NCBI GenBank assembly: GCA_948567375.1
Contig: OX419758.1
Coordinates: 7,445,001-7,509,000, forward strand
DNA: 64,000 nucleotides
Direction of reading: 5' to 3'
Origin: Lunularia cruciata
Taxonomy: Eukaryota; Streptophyta; Marchantiopsida; Lunulariales; Lunulariaceae
A model generated the notes under the pieces. That model saw only the letters and a program-made list of their open reading frames with translations, was not told where the DNA came from and ran no database searches. The translations under genes were made by a program, and so were the position numbers. Each line of letters begins with the position of its first letter. Position 1 is the stretch's first letter. Shown in pieces: positions 54,353 through 64,000 of the stretch.

Positions 54353-55596
54353 ACTACACCATGCGTAGGATCTATAACCACAACATCCGCCACTATCACC
54401 TGATCATCTCACACCAAGTATAAGTATGCTTTGACACATGTTGCCTACAAAGCTTACTAATGCTCCCTCCCTCCAAGTATCCAGTTGTGCCATTGCAAAC
54501 AGTATATTCTTGATGGCATAACGAGTTGTTATCTCTGTCCTCCAAAAGGACATAGTGTCATATGGACCATTGTTGCATCTAGTGTAGAATCACACCCACA
54601 AGCAAGTAATGAAGATGCATTCTGGTGGACCAAGCTTATGCGGAACCTCATTGTTGTAGAGAAGGTGCTTGGTGCAAGTCAAAATGCCCTAATGCATGGT
54701 TGAGCTAGGATCCAAGAGCCTGCTCCCTTGTTGGAGCAAGAGCAAAGATGTGCACTAGTGGCCCAAGGAATGGACAAGTCAACTAAAAGAGAATGTAGCT
54801 TATGCTAACACTATTGCTCCATCAAGGAAGGCTACAAACCTCTAGTCCAATCTGATGGTCATGAAGCAAAGGATGGAAGGCCTCTTGTGCATGTGGAGAT
54901 AGACCATCTCTCGTATGCCACATTAACACTTGGAGATAAAAGGACCCCTCCTCCACCTCAGCCACATATTGAGAGAGCCCAAGTACCCAAAATCACTATA
55001 GGTGTTGTCTTGACCATAGATAATAGGCCTACCCCTCCGCATGAGATCGGTAGAGAAGTATGTTTATGTGCCAAATCCACCATCACACACTCAAATGTCC
55101 TTGTTCCAATAATATCACCAAAAACTCCCATGATCCTTCTAACAAAAGCTCGTAAACACTATAGGAAAGTCAAGGAAGGGGGAGTAGTGCAAAGAAGGTA
55201 AGTTTTCAACAAGCAATACTAGAGGAGAGTATACGAAATGCCACTTCTGGATCTCTTATTAGAGGAAGGTCATCCACATGGAGAATATCCTCTATAAGAG
55301 TAGCATCTATGAAGCATGTGACAAAATCCTTGGATCCTATTTGCACTCCAAGAATATATGGTCTATATATAGATGTGACACACTCCTCTAGAAGCTCAAG
55401 GTGGGGAGCGATATTTGAAGAGGACCATGCTCTACACTTTGACACCTTGACTCTCAATCCTACAAGATGTAGCTTGGTAGTCAAGTGATCAAAGTCCTAC
55501 CTAGTTTGATTTACAAGGCCCACAATGTGTGTATTGTCTACCAAGGAGTGAAATACATGACATGGCATGCCATGGCCAAAGTAGCAGATAAAAGAG

Positions 55597-56005
55597 TGTA
55601 ATCTTTTGAGGATATGAGACCTTAAGAGAAACATAAGAGAAGAAACACAAAGCTTCACATTCAATCTCTGATGTCCCAAAGGAGCACTTGGTCTTTATTG
55701 TATAGAAAAGAGATTCTCTTCAATGAAGCTCCACCCTTGGATCAAATACATGGATTGGTGACATGAAAGCAAGCTCTACCCTTAGATAAGTTGCATGTAT
55801 GGGTGAAATGTTTGTTTTAATCATATTTGGTTGGTCAAATAATCTTTGACTGAAGTGAACCTTCTTGTAGGAATCTCAAAATTGCATGGATGAGGTATGA
55901 TTGGAAAGCTCTCGACAAGACAAACAAAGGGGAGTGAAAGTTACCCTTTCTTCCTTGAGGGCAGGTATGTATTATTTCGAGGTCTAATTCATACCATTAA
56001 GAAAT
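55597..56005 (-). repeat. chromovirus C-family LTR fragment in LINE copy 3
   Basis: It starts TGTAATC, as an LTR terminus, and contains GATGTCCCAAAGGAGCACTT, TCTTTATTGTATAGAAA, AAGCTCCACCCTTGGAT and AGGTCTAATTCATACC, all aligned to the LTRs at 21289 and 27145. It ends inside the LTR and joins LINE sequence from 1 kb further upstream. Confidence 0.8.
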
Positions 56006-56980
56006 GATGAAATCAAGCAACCACCTCTCTATGTCCAACATATCCCTCTCTAGAATAATGAAAGCACCATCAAGGGAGTAAGAGAAATAAGAACAAAGCT
56101 AACTTGCCCAAAGGATCACGTGCAAAATGATCAAGTGGTAGGTAAAAAGTATATCTAGCCTCATCATGGAAAGTATGAGGTAACTTATGGAATAGATTTG
56201 GATCTGGAAAACAAGTCTCAAACAACCCCAAGATACAACGAGCCTAAGATACTAACCACTCCAACAATTCAATTGATATCCTTGGTACAATCAACAAAGG
56301 GATAGAAGAAGCGTACTTAATCTCAAGTGTCCCATTATCGATGTAATTATTTGCCCCACATGAGAATTACAAGTATCTTCATCATAGTTTATGTGCATCC
56401 TTCACACATAGGTCTTTACTCCTTACCATGTAAAGCATCAATGACACACTGAGCATGGTGTATCCCAAGTTGCTCTAGACAACTCCACATGGAAAAGTGT
56501 AACCATGGCTAGCATAAGAATAACAATCATAACATATGATGCTCATCTCATGCTCCTTTCCCATATCTGCAAAACCATAACTTTTCATATCCCCATTCAC
56601 ATGAATAAAAGTTATTTTTCTAAACTCTAATAAAAATTCTCATAATTTTCAATTCAATTTCAAAATTTTTACTTAAATGTTCATGGACCTCAAATGTAAC
56701 TACCAAAAAATTGAAAATAAATATTCTTGACTCATCATTTTGAACATAAATTATTAGTCTAAACCTTCAATAAAAATTTATAAGTTTTTTAATTTTCCAA
56801 AATTTCAATTTAATCTAAATAGAATTTGAAATTTGATTTCCAATAGATTGAAATTAAAGAAACTATTATCCATTCTTGTGATATCTATAAAATATTTTCC
56901 AAAATTTAATAATACACTTTCTTTCTCCTCTCACTCTTGATATCACTCCCCTTTCCCGGATGCTCCATTCTCTCTCTCTT

Positions 56981-57174
56981 GTTCCGAGCCGATGACATAT
57001 GTTTACAAGATCTGTACACGACTAGTGTGGTCAACTGGATAAGTGGGAACAGAGTGACTCGATTGTGAATCCTTTTAGGGTAGACTTGCTGACTATGCTG
57101 ATGGGTTGTCAAATTCCTACCATCATCTGGAAAATAGGGATCATCATAACGTGCAGTGGAGAAAACCAGTCAAG
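56981..57174. other. intergenic, no gene seen
   Basis: No feature recognised. Confidence 0.4.
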
Positions 57175-57410
57175 AGCGCCTTGCGGCCAAATAAGTTCAG
57201 TGTACATCTCTGCCCTAAACATCTCTCCAGTGCCTTGCGGTCAAATAAATTCAGTGTACATTTCTTGAGTTACAATAAACTTTAAGAGATTTAAGAATGC
57301 CCTAAACATCTCTCGAGTACCTTGCGGCCAAATAAATTCAGTGTACATTTCTTGAGTACAACAAACTTTAAGAGATTTAAGAATGCCCTAAACATCTCTC
57401 GAGTGGGACA
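57175..57410. repeat. tandem repeat, units of 54, 87 and about 87 bp
   Basis: CCTTGCGG(C/T)CAAATAA recurs at 57179, 57233 and 57320, each followed by TTCAGTGTACAT. The two longer units share ACTTTAAGAGATTTAAGAAT and CCTAAACATCTCTC. Confidence 0.8.
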
Positions 57411-57811
57411 GTTACAGTAGTGCTTACGTTCTCTTAATTGAAACAATACATTCTTACATCTCTTGAGGCTTAGTGGCTTCCCACTTGGATTCGGACGTGG
57501 TAAAGTGTGGGATGCATTTAACCAAAGAAGTACACCAAATCTCAGTTCGTCACATGGGGTTGTCATTTACTCGGGAGCAGTCCACCAATTCTCAGCTCAT
57601 TACTAAGCTCATCTCAGTTCATACTGGACTCAGTCGGTGAATGGGACTAAGTTTTATCCTTGTACGGCTTTGATGGGGTCGTCCGTTGACTCCGTTTTAC
57701 TAGGCTCCCTTTCTCATTACTAGAAGTGTAGTTTCTTCGTTTCATGATGATCTTAAGAGCGAAGTTATTCGTTGTTTCATAGAAAGAAATCAAAACAAAA
57801 CAAAAGCAATG
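57411..57811. other. intergenic with a LINE tail remnant
   Basis: No gene. At about 57642-57683 a plus-oriented tail piece reads ATGGGACTAAGTTTTATCCT and then TGTACGGCTTTGATGGGGTC, with the 3' end missing. Confidence 0.45.
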
Positions 57812-57955
57812 GAATAAGAGGCGACCGCGTAGGAAAAACGAAGGATAGAAAGACCCATCAAGCCAGTACAAGGGAGAGGAAAAAGTAACGTGGGGGTTAA
57901 ACGCCAACAGAGCCTATAAAAGATCTGCCCTATCGCACCTAAGATATCCGAGTTA
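57812..57955 (-). mobile_element. 5'-truncated LINE insertion, about 144 bp
   Basis: GAGGCGACCGCGTAGGAAAA, then CATCAAGCCAGTACAAGGG and TAACGTGGGGGTTAAACGCC, running on into the last ~15 codons of the LINE frame (CTATCGCACCTAAGATATCC) before homology ends at GAGTTAT. It extends past the usual tail-only start, so it is an ordinary truncated copy. No exact target duplication was found. Confidence 0.75.
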
Positions 57956-59019
57956 TCCGATGGATTATTTTGATGAACATATATGACTGATGGATTTCAC
58001 CAGGAGAAGGAAATTATTTGATTGGTTTGATTCGCTACGAACATCACCTACAAGTTCTGAAAGCTCGAGCAAATTTCAATCTTCGCGTAGTACAAAGACA
58101 TTCCGCTTGTAGAACTATAGAAGAATCTGCTTTCAATTTTCAAAGATGGATGTTCACATTGTGTGGGACATTCTTTTACAATAGTATTGAGAGAAAAATC
58201 GTTTTCAATATGGCTATGCGTAGAACAGCTGCTAGTTTGCACCCGATACATAGGTACAGCAAATATAGCGGTAATCAGCCAATAATATCAGAATTATATT
58301 AGATGTTCAAAACTAATTAATATCGGATTCTTATTGATATAAGAAATCATTAGCTAATATATCACTCGCCCCTGGTTTATTGTCCTGAGTCGAACTTGTG
58401 TACACACTTTACGTGACTAACTGGTAAGGTGAATCAATGTACTTATTAAATTTGGACAATTCTAAAAGTTATGGATATTTTGTATCAAGTGTCAGAATAT
58501 TGGACTTTGGACTCTTAGTTCGAATAAAAGATGAGACGAATGCAAGTGTTTTAGCGTAAATCAAGACACATATCATTTGAAGCGAACGGGTTTGGAAGAG
58601 GCATACTTGAAATCAAATATCTCTAGACTATGTGTACTCTAAATTTTGTTATGAGCCGTTTCAGTGAATATACCTTCAGACAATGGAAATAATTAATTCC
58701 GTTGAATTTTATATTTAGAAATTATGACAAAATAATGTGTGCTATAACTTGTGAGGATTGTAAAGTATAAAAATTTGATTGTGTTCTCATCTTGACATGA
58801 ACCTTCTTAGTGTCTCTTAACCACCCTTCATGATGCATCTTCAGATTATTAAGTCAACTAACCTCATTGAATTTTCATCTCAAAGATTACAATTTCAGAA
58901 TGAGGTGTCCTGCAATTGCGATGAACTCTATAAGAGAAAGAAACTACGTAAAGTCCCTTCGTTTGATAGAAGCGTTATAGATTGCATCATAAAAGGGACA
59001 GGGAAACTCCATGCCCAAG
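57956..59019. other. intergenic, no gene seen
   Basis: The open frame at 58018-58302 (94 codons) has no motif I recognise. Confidence 0.4.
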
Positions 59020-62000
59020 AAAAAGGTGACCATGTAGAACACATAAAGGATAGAAAGACCCCATCAAGTTGTACAAGGGAGGGACTAAAGAGGTAAAATG
59101 GGGCTAGGCCCCAATAGTATCAATATGAGAAATCTGCCTTAGTGCATCTAAGATATCAAAGCTATGCAAGTCATAAGATCTACAGATTATATGAGCATCC
59201 AAAGAAGCATCACCTAGTGTGATTTCTCTCCTATGGATTGCACTATCCAATGTTCTCTATATGGCAATGGACGCATGTTGTCTAAAGTATACTACAAAGT
59301 ATAAGAGTGAGAGTGGTACCCTTGACATCTTATATGATAAGCTCTTGTGCACTCTTGACAAATGTGTCAAATGCAGTGTCCATTGCTCCATACAACTCCA
59401 AGGCTAGAGGAACAAAGAGGTGACCTTGCTGCATATCCCTATACTTGGAGACCTTGCATGCTACTGGTCCACTCTCCGCCTATCCAAGAGGATGAGTACT
59501 CACTCCATCCAAAACTGCATCACAAGTAAGATCTGTGAGCACAACATCTGCCACTGTCACCTGATCATCTTGGACCAATTATAAGTCTTCTTTAACACGT
59601 GTCATCTGCAAAAGTATGAACACTCCCTCCAAGCAAGGTATTCACTCTCTCGTGCCATAGCAAATACTATATCCATGATGGCATCATGGGTAGCTAACGT
59701 CATCCTCCAAAAGGACATCATGTCATATAGATGGCTATTGCCTCTAGTGTGGAACCACACTCAGAAGTGAGTAACAAAGATGTAGATAGGTGGACCAAAC
59801 CTAGGTGGAACCTCATTGCTATAAGGAAGGTGGCTGGTGTGACTCATAATGCCCTAATGCACGGTTGAGTTAGGATACAAGAGCATGAACCCTTGCCAAA
59901 GCAAAATCAAAGACATGTTCTAATGGACCGAGGAATGGACAAGTCAACTATGAGAGATTATAGCATATGTTGACATTGTTGCTCCATCAAGGAAGTCTTC
60001 AAGAGCATGAAACCTTGCCAAAGCAAAAGCAAAGATATGCTCTAGTGAGCCAATGAATGGACAAGTCAACTATGACAAAATATAGCATATGCTTACATTG
60101 TTGCTCCATCAAGGAAGGAAGACTGCAAACCTCTAGTCCAATCTGATAATAGTGAAGCAAAGAATAGAAAGTACCCTTGTGCTTGTGAGGATAGACCATA
60201 TCTTGTTTGTGCAAAAACACCTAAATATAAAAGGATCCCTCCTCCACCTCGATCATAAATGTCTCCAAAATTGGCCTATCAATAACTACAAAGTGAGAGG
60301 AAAGTAGAGGTGTCAAGAGAGCACAACTATACAAAATTGTTATAGGTGCCATCTCCTTCATAAATAATAGGCTTGCCCCTCTACATGAGATCAATAGAGA
60401 TGTCTATCTATGCGCCAAATCCCCTATCACACACTCAAATGTCCATGGTACGATGATATAACCAAAAACTCCCATGATGCTCTCAAAAGCTCTTAGATGT
60501 GATAGGAAAGTTAGGGAAGGGGAAACTGTGCAAAGAAGGTAAGTTGGTGAATGGACAATACTAGAGGAGATTTTTCCAAATGCCACTTGCATATCTCCTA
60601 GTAGAGGAAGGTCCACATGGATAATATCCTCTACAAGGCCAGCGTGTAGGAAGCATGTGATAAAATCCTTGGATTCTATTGGCACTACAAGAATACATGG
60701 TCCATTTGTAAATGTGATACACCCTTATGAAGCTCAAGGTGGGGAGGGATGCTTGAAGGTTACCATGCTCTACACTTTGACTTTCAAGCCTACAATATGT
60801 AGCTTGGTAGTCAAGTGATCAAAGGCCTACCTTATCTGATCTATGGGGCCCACAATGTGTGTATCATCTGCCAAGGAGAGAAATCTACAACTTGGCAAGG
60901 CCAAAGTAGTAGATAAGAGAGCGTTGAAGTGAGCCATGGCAAACAAAGGTCCCCCTAAAGGATCTCTTTATCGTGTACCGACAATTGCTTACAAGACTAT
61001 GACTCCCTCTTGTGACCATCCATGTTGGTAATAAAGGGAAGCAAGAGAACCATACAAAAATTGCACAAAAGGAATGAGACTCACCAAGGATCCAACAGCC
61101 TCCCTAAGGTCTCTAAATATGGATGGCCTGGAGATGCTATTAAAGCTATTAAAATTGTTCTCAACATTCACTTGTAGGACAACTCACTCTAGATGGATAT
61201 CCAAGAGTGCCTTGATGCCTCAAGAAATAGTCTCACAACCTCCAAGTGTCACCATTCCAAACTGATGTGGACTAAGGTGCTCTTGATAGAGAGATTGATG
61301 TTGAAGGGCAATGGCATGGCTAACCAAGTGCAAAAGATCTCTCCAATAGCAATCTATCTAATGCCCCATGTGTCCTTCTCCATTGCAAGAAGTTGACTAG
61401 CACCTAACACCTAACTAACTAACATAGGAATATCTCCACTTGCTACTATTGTAGCTACTTGAAACAGCCTGGCAAATCCATTAGAAGGATTATCTGCTTG
61501 AAAGAAATCTTTAATATGCTCATATACCATCCCCGACAAGCCTCTTGAGGAGAGACAAGGAGCGGTGCACAACGCTTGTGCAAAAAGTGATCTAACAAGA
61601 CATAAAATGTGCTCAAGCTTATAGTCCAAGACCTCTAATAGTACTCCCTCTCCTGCCATAGTAAGCATAGGGGAGTGTTAGGGTTTAGGGAAGTGCCTTT
61701 AGTGAGCATAGGGAAGAGATTGTCTTATCAATGGGACTAGCCATAGACAAAGGGTGTAGTGTTTGTGCTACTCTACTAAACTCTCTTGCTTGATCCAATG
61801 TCCTACACTATAGTAATGGAATGGACTCTATGGTAAAACCTCTCTCCTAAAATTTGCAGCCCTAATGGACTCCTCTTGTAGTGCAACCCAATCCCCCACT
61901 CAAAATTGATAAAATCTAGCAACCACCACTCTATACCCCGCACATCCACCTCTAGCATAACAAAGGCATCATGAAGGGAATAAGATGAATAAGAACCATG

Positions 62001-62870
62001 CTAACTCGTCCAAGGGATCACTTGCCAAAACAATCAAGTGGTAGGCAAAAAGAGCATCTAGCCTCATTATGGAGTGTATGAGGTAGCCTATGGAATAGAT
62101 GTGGTCATGGAGAACTAGTCCCAAGAGACAACTTGCTTGAGATGCTAACCACTCAAATGAGTCGGATAAGTATCCTTAGAACTGTCACTGTAGGGATAGA
62201 GGAAGCATGCATTATCTAGAGTGTCATTGCTAACAATGTGGTTGCTTGCATCATGTGAGCATCCCTAGTGGTCAAATCATAATCATTGTGTATTTGTCTC
62301 ACATGGATCTTTACACTTGTAAAGTAAAGCATCGGTGACACACCACACCAAGCATGGTGTATCTTGAGCTGCTATGGGTGGCCTCACATGGAGAAGTTTA
62401 GCCATGGCTAACACAGGAATAATGATCACAACACACGATGCTCCTCTTCTATATCTCCCCATACTTGCAAAACTACAACTCTTCACATCCCAACTACATA
62501 ACTAAACATTATTTTTCCAACCCTTGAAAATTATAAACTCTTAAAATTTTTAACTGATATTTCAAAAATGTTCAAACTAAGTTCCCATGAAACTCAAACA
62601 TGAATAGTAAGAAATTAAAAATAAAAATCCTGACACACATCACTCTCAATATGAAATAATCACTCTAAACTCTAAAATATCTAAATTTTTTATAATTTTT
62701 TATTTAATTCTCCATAGCCTTCAATCTAAATACCAATAGAACAAAAATTGGAAAATGAATGGTATCTATTGTTCACTCAGGTGATGAATGCTAAGAGATC
62801 TCTCTAAAACTCTATAATCTATTTTCATAATTTGACTCTCTCTCCTTCCTCTTACCATTGAAAACTAAAT
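59020..62870 (-). pseudogene. RLE-LINE copy 4, full length, heavily mutated
   Basis: Minus strand. The tail at 59022-59112 keeps GGGGCCTAGCCCC. RT fragments lie near 61171-60989 (MNVENNFNSFNSISR) and 61668-61411, and the N-terminal part reaches the CCATGG start at about 62403-62408. A 121-bp tandem duplication occurs at 59878-60120. At the codon where copies 1 and 2 have TAG, copy 4 reads CAA (61461-61459), encoding Gln. Many substitutions are C-to-T or G-to-A type, as in old methylated repeats. Confidence 0.85.
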
Positions 62871-62901
62871 ATGGTGATTTTTTCAGAAAGAATGAACAAA
62901 T

Positions 62902-63031
62902 AAAGTCTTTCATGCAATACACATGTACAAGACTATCAAGAATAAAGAAAGCTGACCTCATAGAACACAGGAAAAAGAATCAACAAAGAAAAGTCTTTCA
63001 TGCAATACTCATGTGCAAGACTATCAAGAAT
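62902..63031. repeat. 88-bp direct repeat with a partial tail end
   Basis: AAAGTCTTTCATGCAATAC starts at 62902 and again at 62990. Each unit contains AGACTATCAAGAAT followed by AAAGAAAGCTGACCTCATAG, the last ~30 bp of a LINE tail. The second unit runs into the complete tail element T3; the first lacks its remainder. Confidence 0.75.
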
Positions 63032-63129
63032 AAAGAAAGCTGACCTCATAGAACACAAGAAGGATGGGAAGACCCCATCAAGTAGTCCAAGGTAGAGACA
63101 CAAGAAATAGAATGGGGCTATTTTCCAAT
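63032..63129 (-). mobile_element. tail-only element T3 (98 bp) with 14-bp target duplication
   Basis: The minus strand begins ATTGGAAAATAGCCCCATTC, continues with CTTGATGGGGTCTTCCCATC and ends GAGGTCAGCTTTCTTT. Flanked by AGACTATCAAGAAT at 63018-63031 and 63130-63143. Same start point and length as T2; the first arm of the hairpin has mutated. Confidence 0.85.
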
Positions 63130-63143
63130 AGACTATCAAGAAT

Positions 63144-63393
63144 TGGTATGTTGATTAGCTAGTTTGATTGACATGCTTTACATAGCGTCTGTGTCCTGTA
63201 CTTGCATATGCATACGGTTGCATTTGTAACCCGACGTGCTAGAGGATGTACCCTAATCCCCGGCAACCGAAAGGTGCATAGTGGTTCGAGCGTAGGGTAT
63301 ATCAAATACGAAGATCTACGCTCCAGCAAAGAGTCATCACCTGATCGGGAGATGCATACAAATACTAACATCAACAGATTATGTGGTGGATCA
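63144..63393. other. intergenic, no gene seen
   Basis: No feature recognised. Open frames on both strands (63159-63426) have no known motif. Confidence 0.4.
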
Positions 63394-63497
63394 ACTCTTG
63401 ACAATATATCTATTGACCAATATTGACTCTTGACAACTCTTGGCGTCCTTCATGTGTTCTATGTGGTCGCCTTTCTTTTCCACTCTTGACAATATAT
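63394..63497 (+). repeat. 72-bp tail remnant between 16-bp direct repeats
   Basis: ACTCTTGACAATATAT at 63394-63409 and 63482-63497 flank a 72-bp segment that starts CTATTG and ends GTCCTTCATGTGTTCTATGT, GGTCGCCTTTCTTTTCC. The end matches the LINE tail; the middle is deleted or rearranged. Confidence 0.6.
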
Positions 63498-64000
63498 TAA
63501 GAAAGACTATGAAGTTGATTTTTGGTTCTGGCAATATCTACATGTGCAGTTTCTTTAATTCGTACCAAATTTTCGTTTTCCGCAATCTGAAACATTACGT
63601 TGTCTACGAGCACAGTAAGAAATATCACGACTTCTGAATCTAAGAACTGGGGAAGAGGCGCCGCGTAGAAAACACGAAGTTAGAACTCAATAATCAAACG
63701 GACCTCGACCTCGTCGTATAAAGATTCATAACCCCCGACCCACTATATTTAGCGCCGTCCTCAGAGTACGGGCTTCAAGTGGGCGTAGTCACGGATTGCA
63801 AAGTCAGTTAAAGACATGCTCCGCCGCCAGTTAGGTATTAACTTTGTACCTCGCCGTCAACTTCGATTGTATTTGTTACAGACCCGGTCCTCAATCTAAT
63901 CGGGCCACGCCTTGGGCGATGTCCATACATATTAGCTAGCATCAATGCAGTAGTTGCGTCAGAGTGCTTTAAGTACCTCAGTCCCACACAGGTCTTCACT
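63498..64000. other. intergenic, no gene seen
   Basis: No gene. GAGGCGCCGCGTAGAAAACA at 63655-63674 is a minus-oriented tail end lacking the rest. The last 300 bp are less AT-rich than most of the window. Confidence 0.4.

Larger units (their letters stand above)
53577..56980 (-). pseudogene. RLE-LINE copy 3, rearranged
   Basis: Minus strand. The 3' tail is at 53577-53680 (GGGCGACCAAGTAG, GGATGGGAAGACCCC). The endonuclease and RT parts run to 55596, then an LTR fragment interrupts. The LINE resumes at about 56012 in the N-terminal third and runs through the CCATGG start (about 56506) to the pyrimidine-rich 5' end. About 1 kb covering the front of the RT is missing. A 292-bp internal tandem duplication (53769-54060 and 54061-54352) lies in the endonuclease part. 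Fully non-coding now. Confidence 0.85.

Noticed and set aside
54887-55201. 104-codon plus-strand frame
   Set aside because: Antisense to the RT and endonuclease part of LINE copy 3.

Overview
This window looks like nuclear DNA of a land plant with a large, repeat-rich genome. The evidence is plant-type Ty3/gypsy retrotransposons, one of them with an initiator-Met-tRNA-like primer site and a chromodomain, plus a plant-type subtilase with many GT-AG introns. No intact host gene was found. A LINE with a restriction-like endonuclease (RLE) is rare in flowering plants, where L1 and RTE types dominate. That makes a fern, lycophyte, bryophyte or gymnosperm more likely than an angiosperm, but this is inference.

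Left half (1-30 kb): decayed LTR retrotransposons. Element A (670-8279, minus) is a Ty3/gypsy copy with 689-bp LTRs. It is followed by a 208-bp piece of leader and a third LTR (8488-9168), and a solo LTR of the same family lies at 28656-29343. Elements B (9196-13250, plus) and C (21289-27834, minus) are two copies of one chromovirus family; C keeps a 919-codon open pol segment. Between them are two older gypsy fragments, D (about 15510-17830, minus) and E (about 17880-20690, plus), and several tandem repeats.

Right half (30.6-64 kb): this part is dominated by one LINE family of R2/NeSL-like design, with an N-terminal C2H2 finger, a reverse transcriptase, a Cys/His knuckle and a C-terminal PD-(D/E)XK endonuclease in a single ORF. 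Four long copies all lie on the minus strand (33242-36959, 49430-53165, 53577-56980, 59020-62870). The best has an open frame of about 1,055 codons broken by only two TAG codons. Its 3' UTR is only about 90 bp, and its stop codon sits inside a GGGGC-TTA-GCCCC hairpin.

The main discovery candidate is a set of about a dozen separate short copies of just this 3' tail, in both orientations, scattered through the right half. Three are complete insertions of 98-103 bp with 11-14 bp target-site duplications, and all three start within a few bases of the same point, just 5' of the hairpin. This looks like a discrete, ultra-short, SINE-like unit driven by the LINE, or a very reproducible truncation product. 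Tail units also occur in tandem (32491-32830 and 37034-37313).

Among these repeats lies one host-derived locus, a multi-exon subtilase pseudogene at 42965-48040. Its Asp and His catalytic motifs remain, but the segment with the catalytic Ser is deleted. The remaining intergenic DNA is mostly AT-rich with no recognisable gene.
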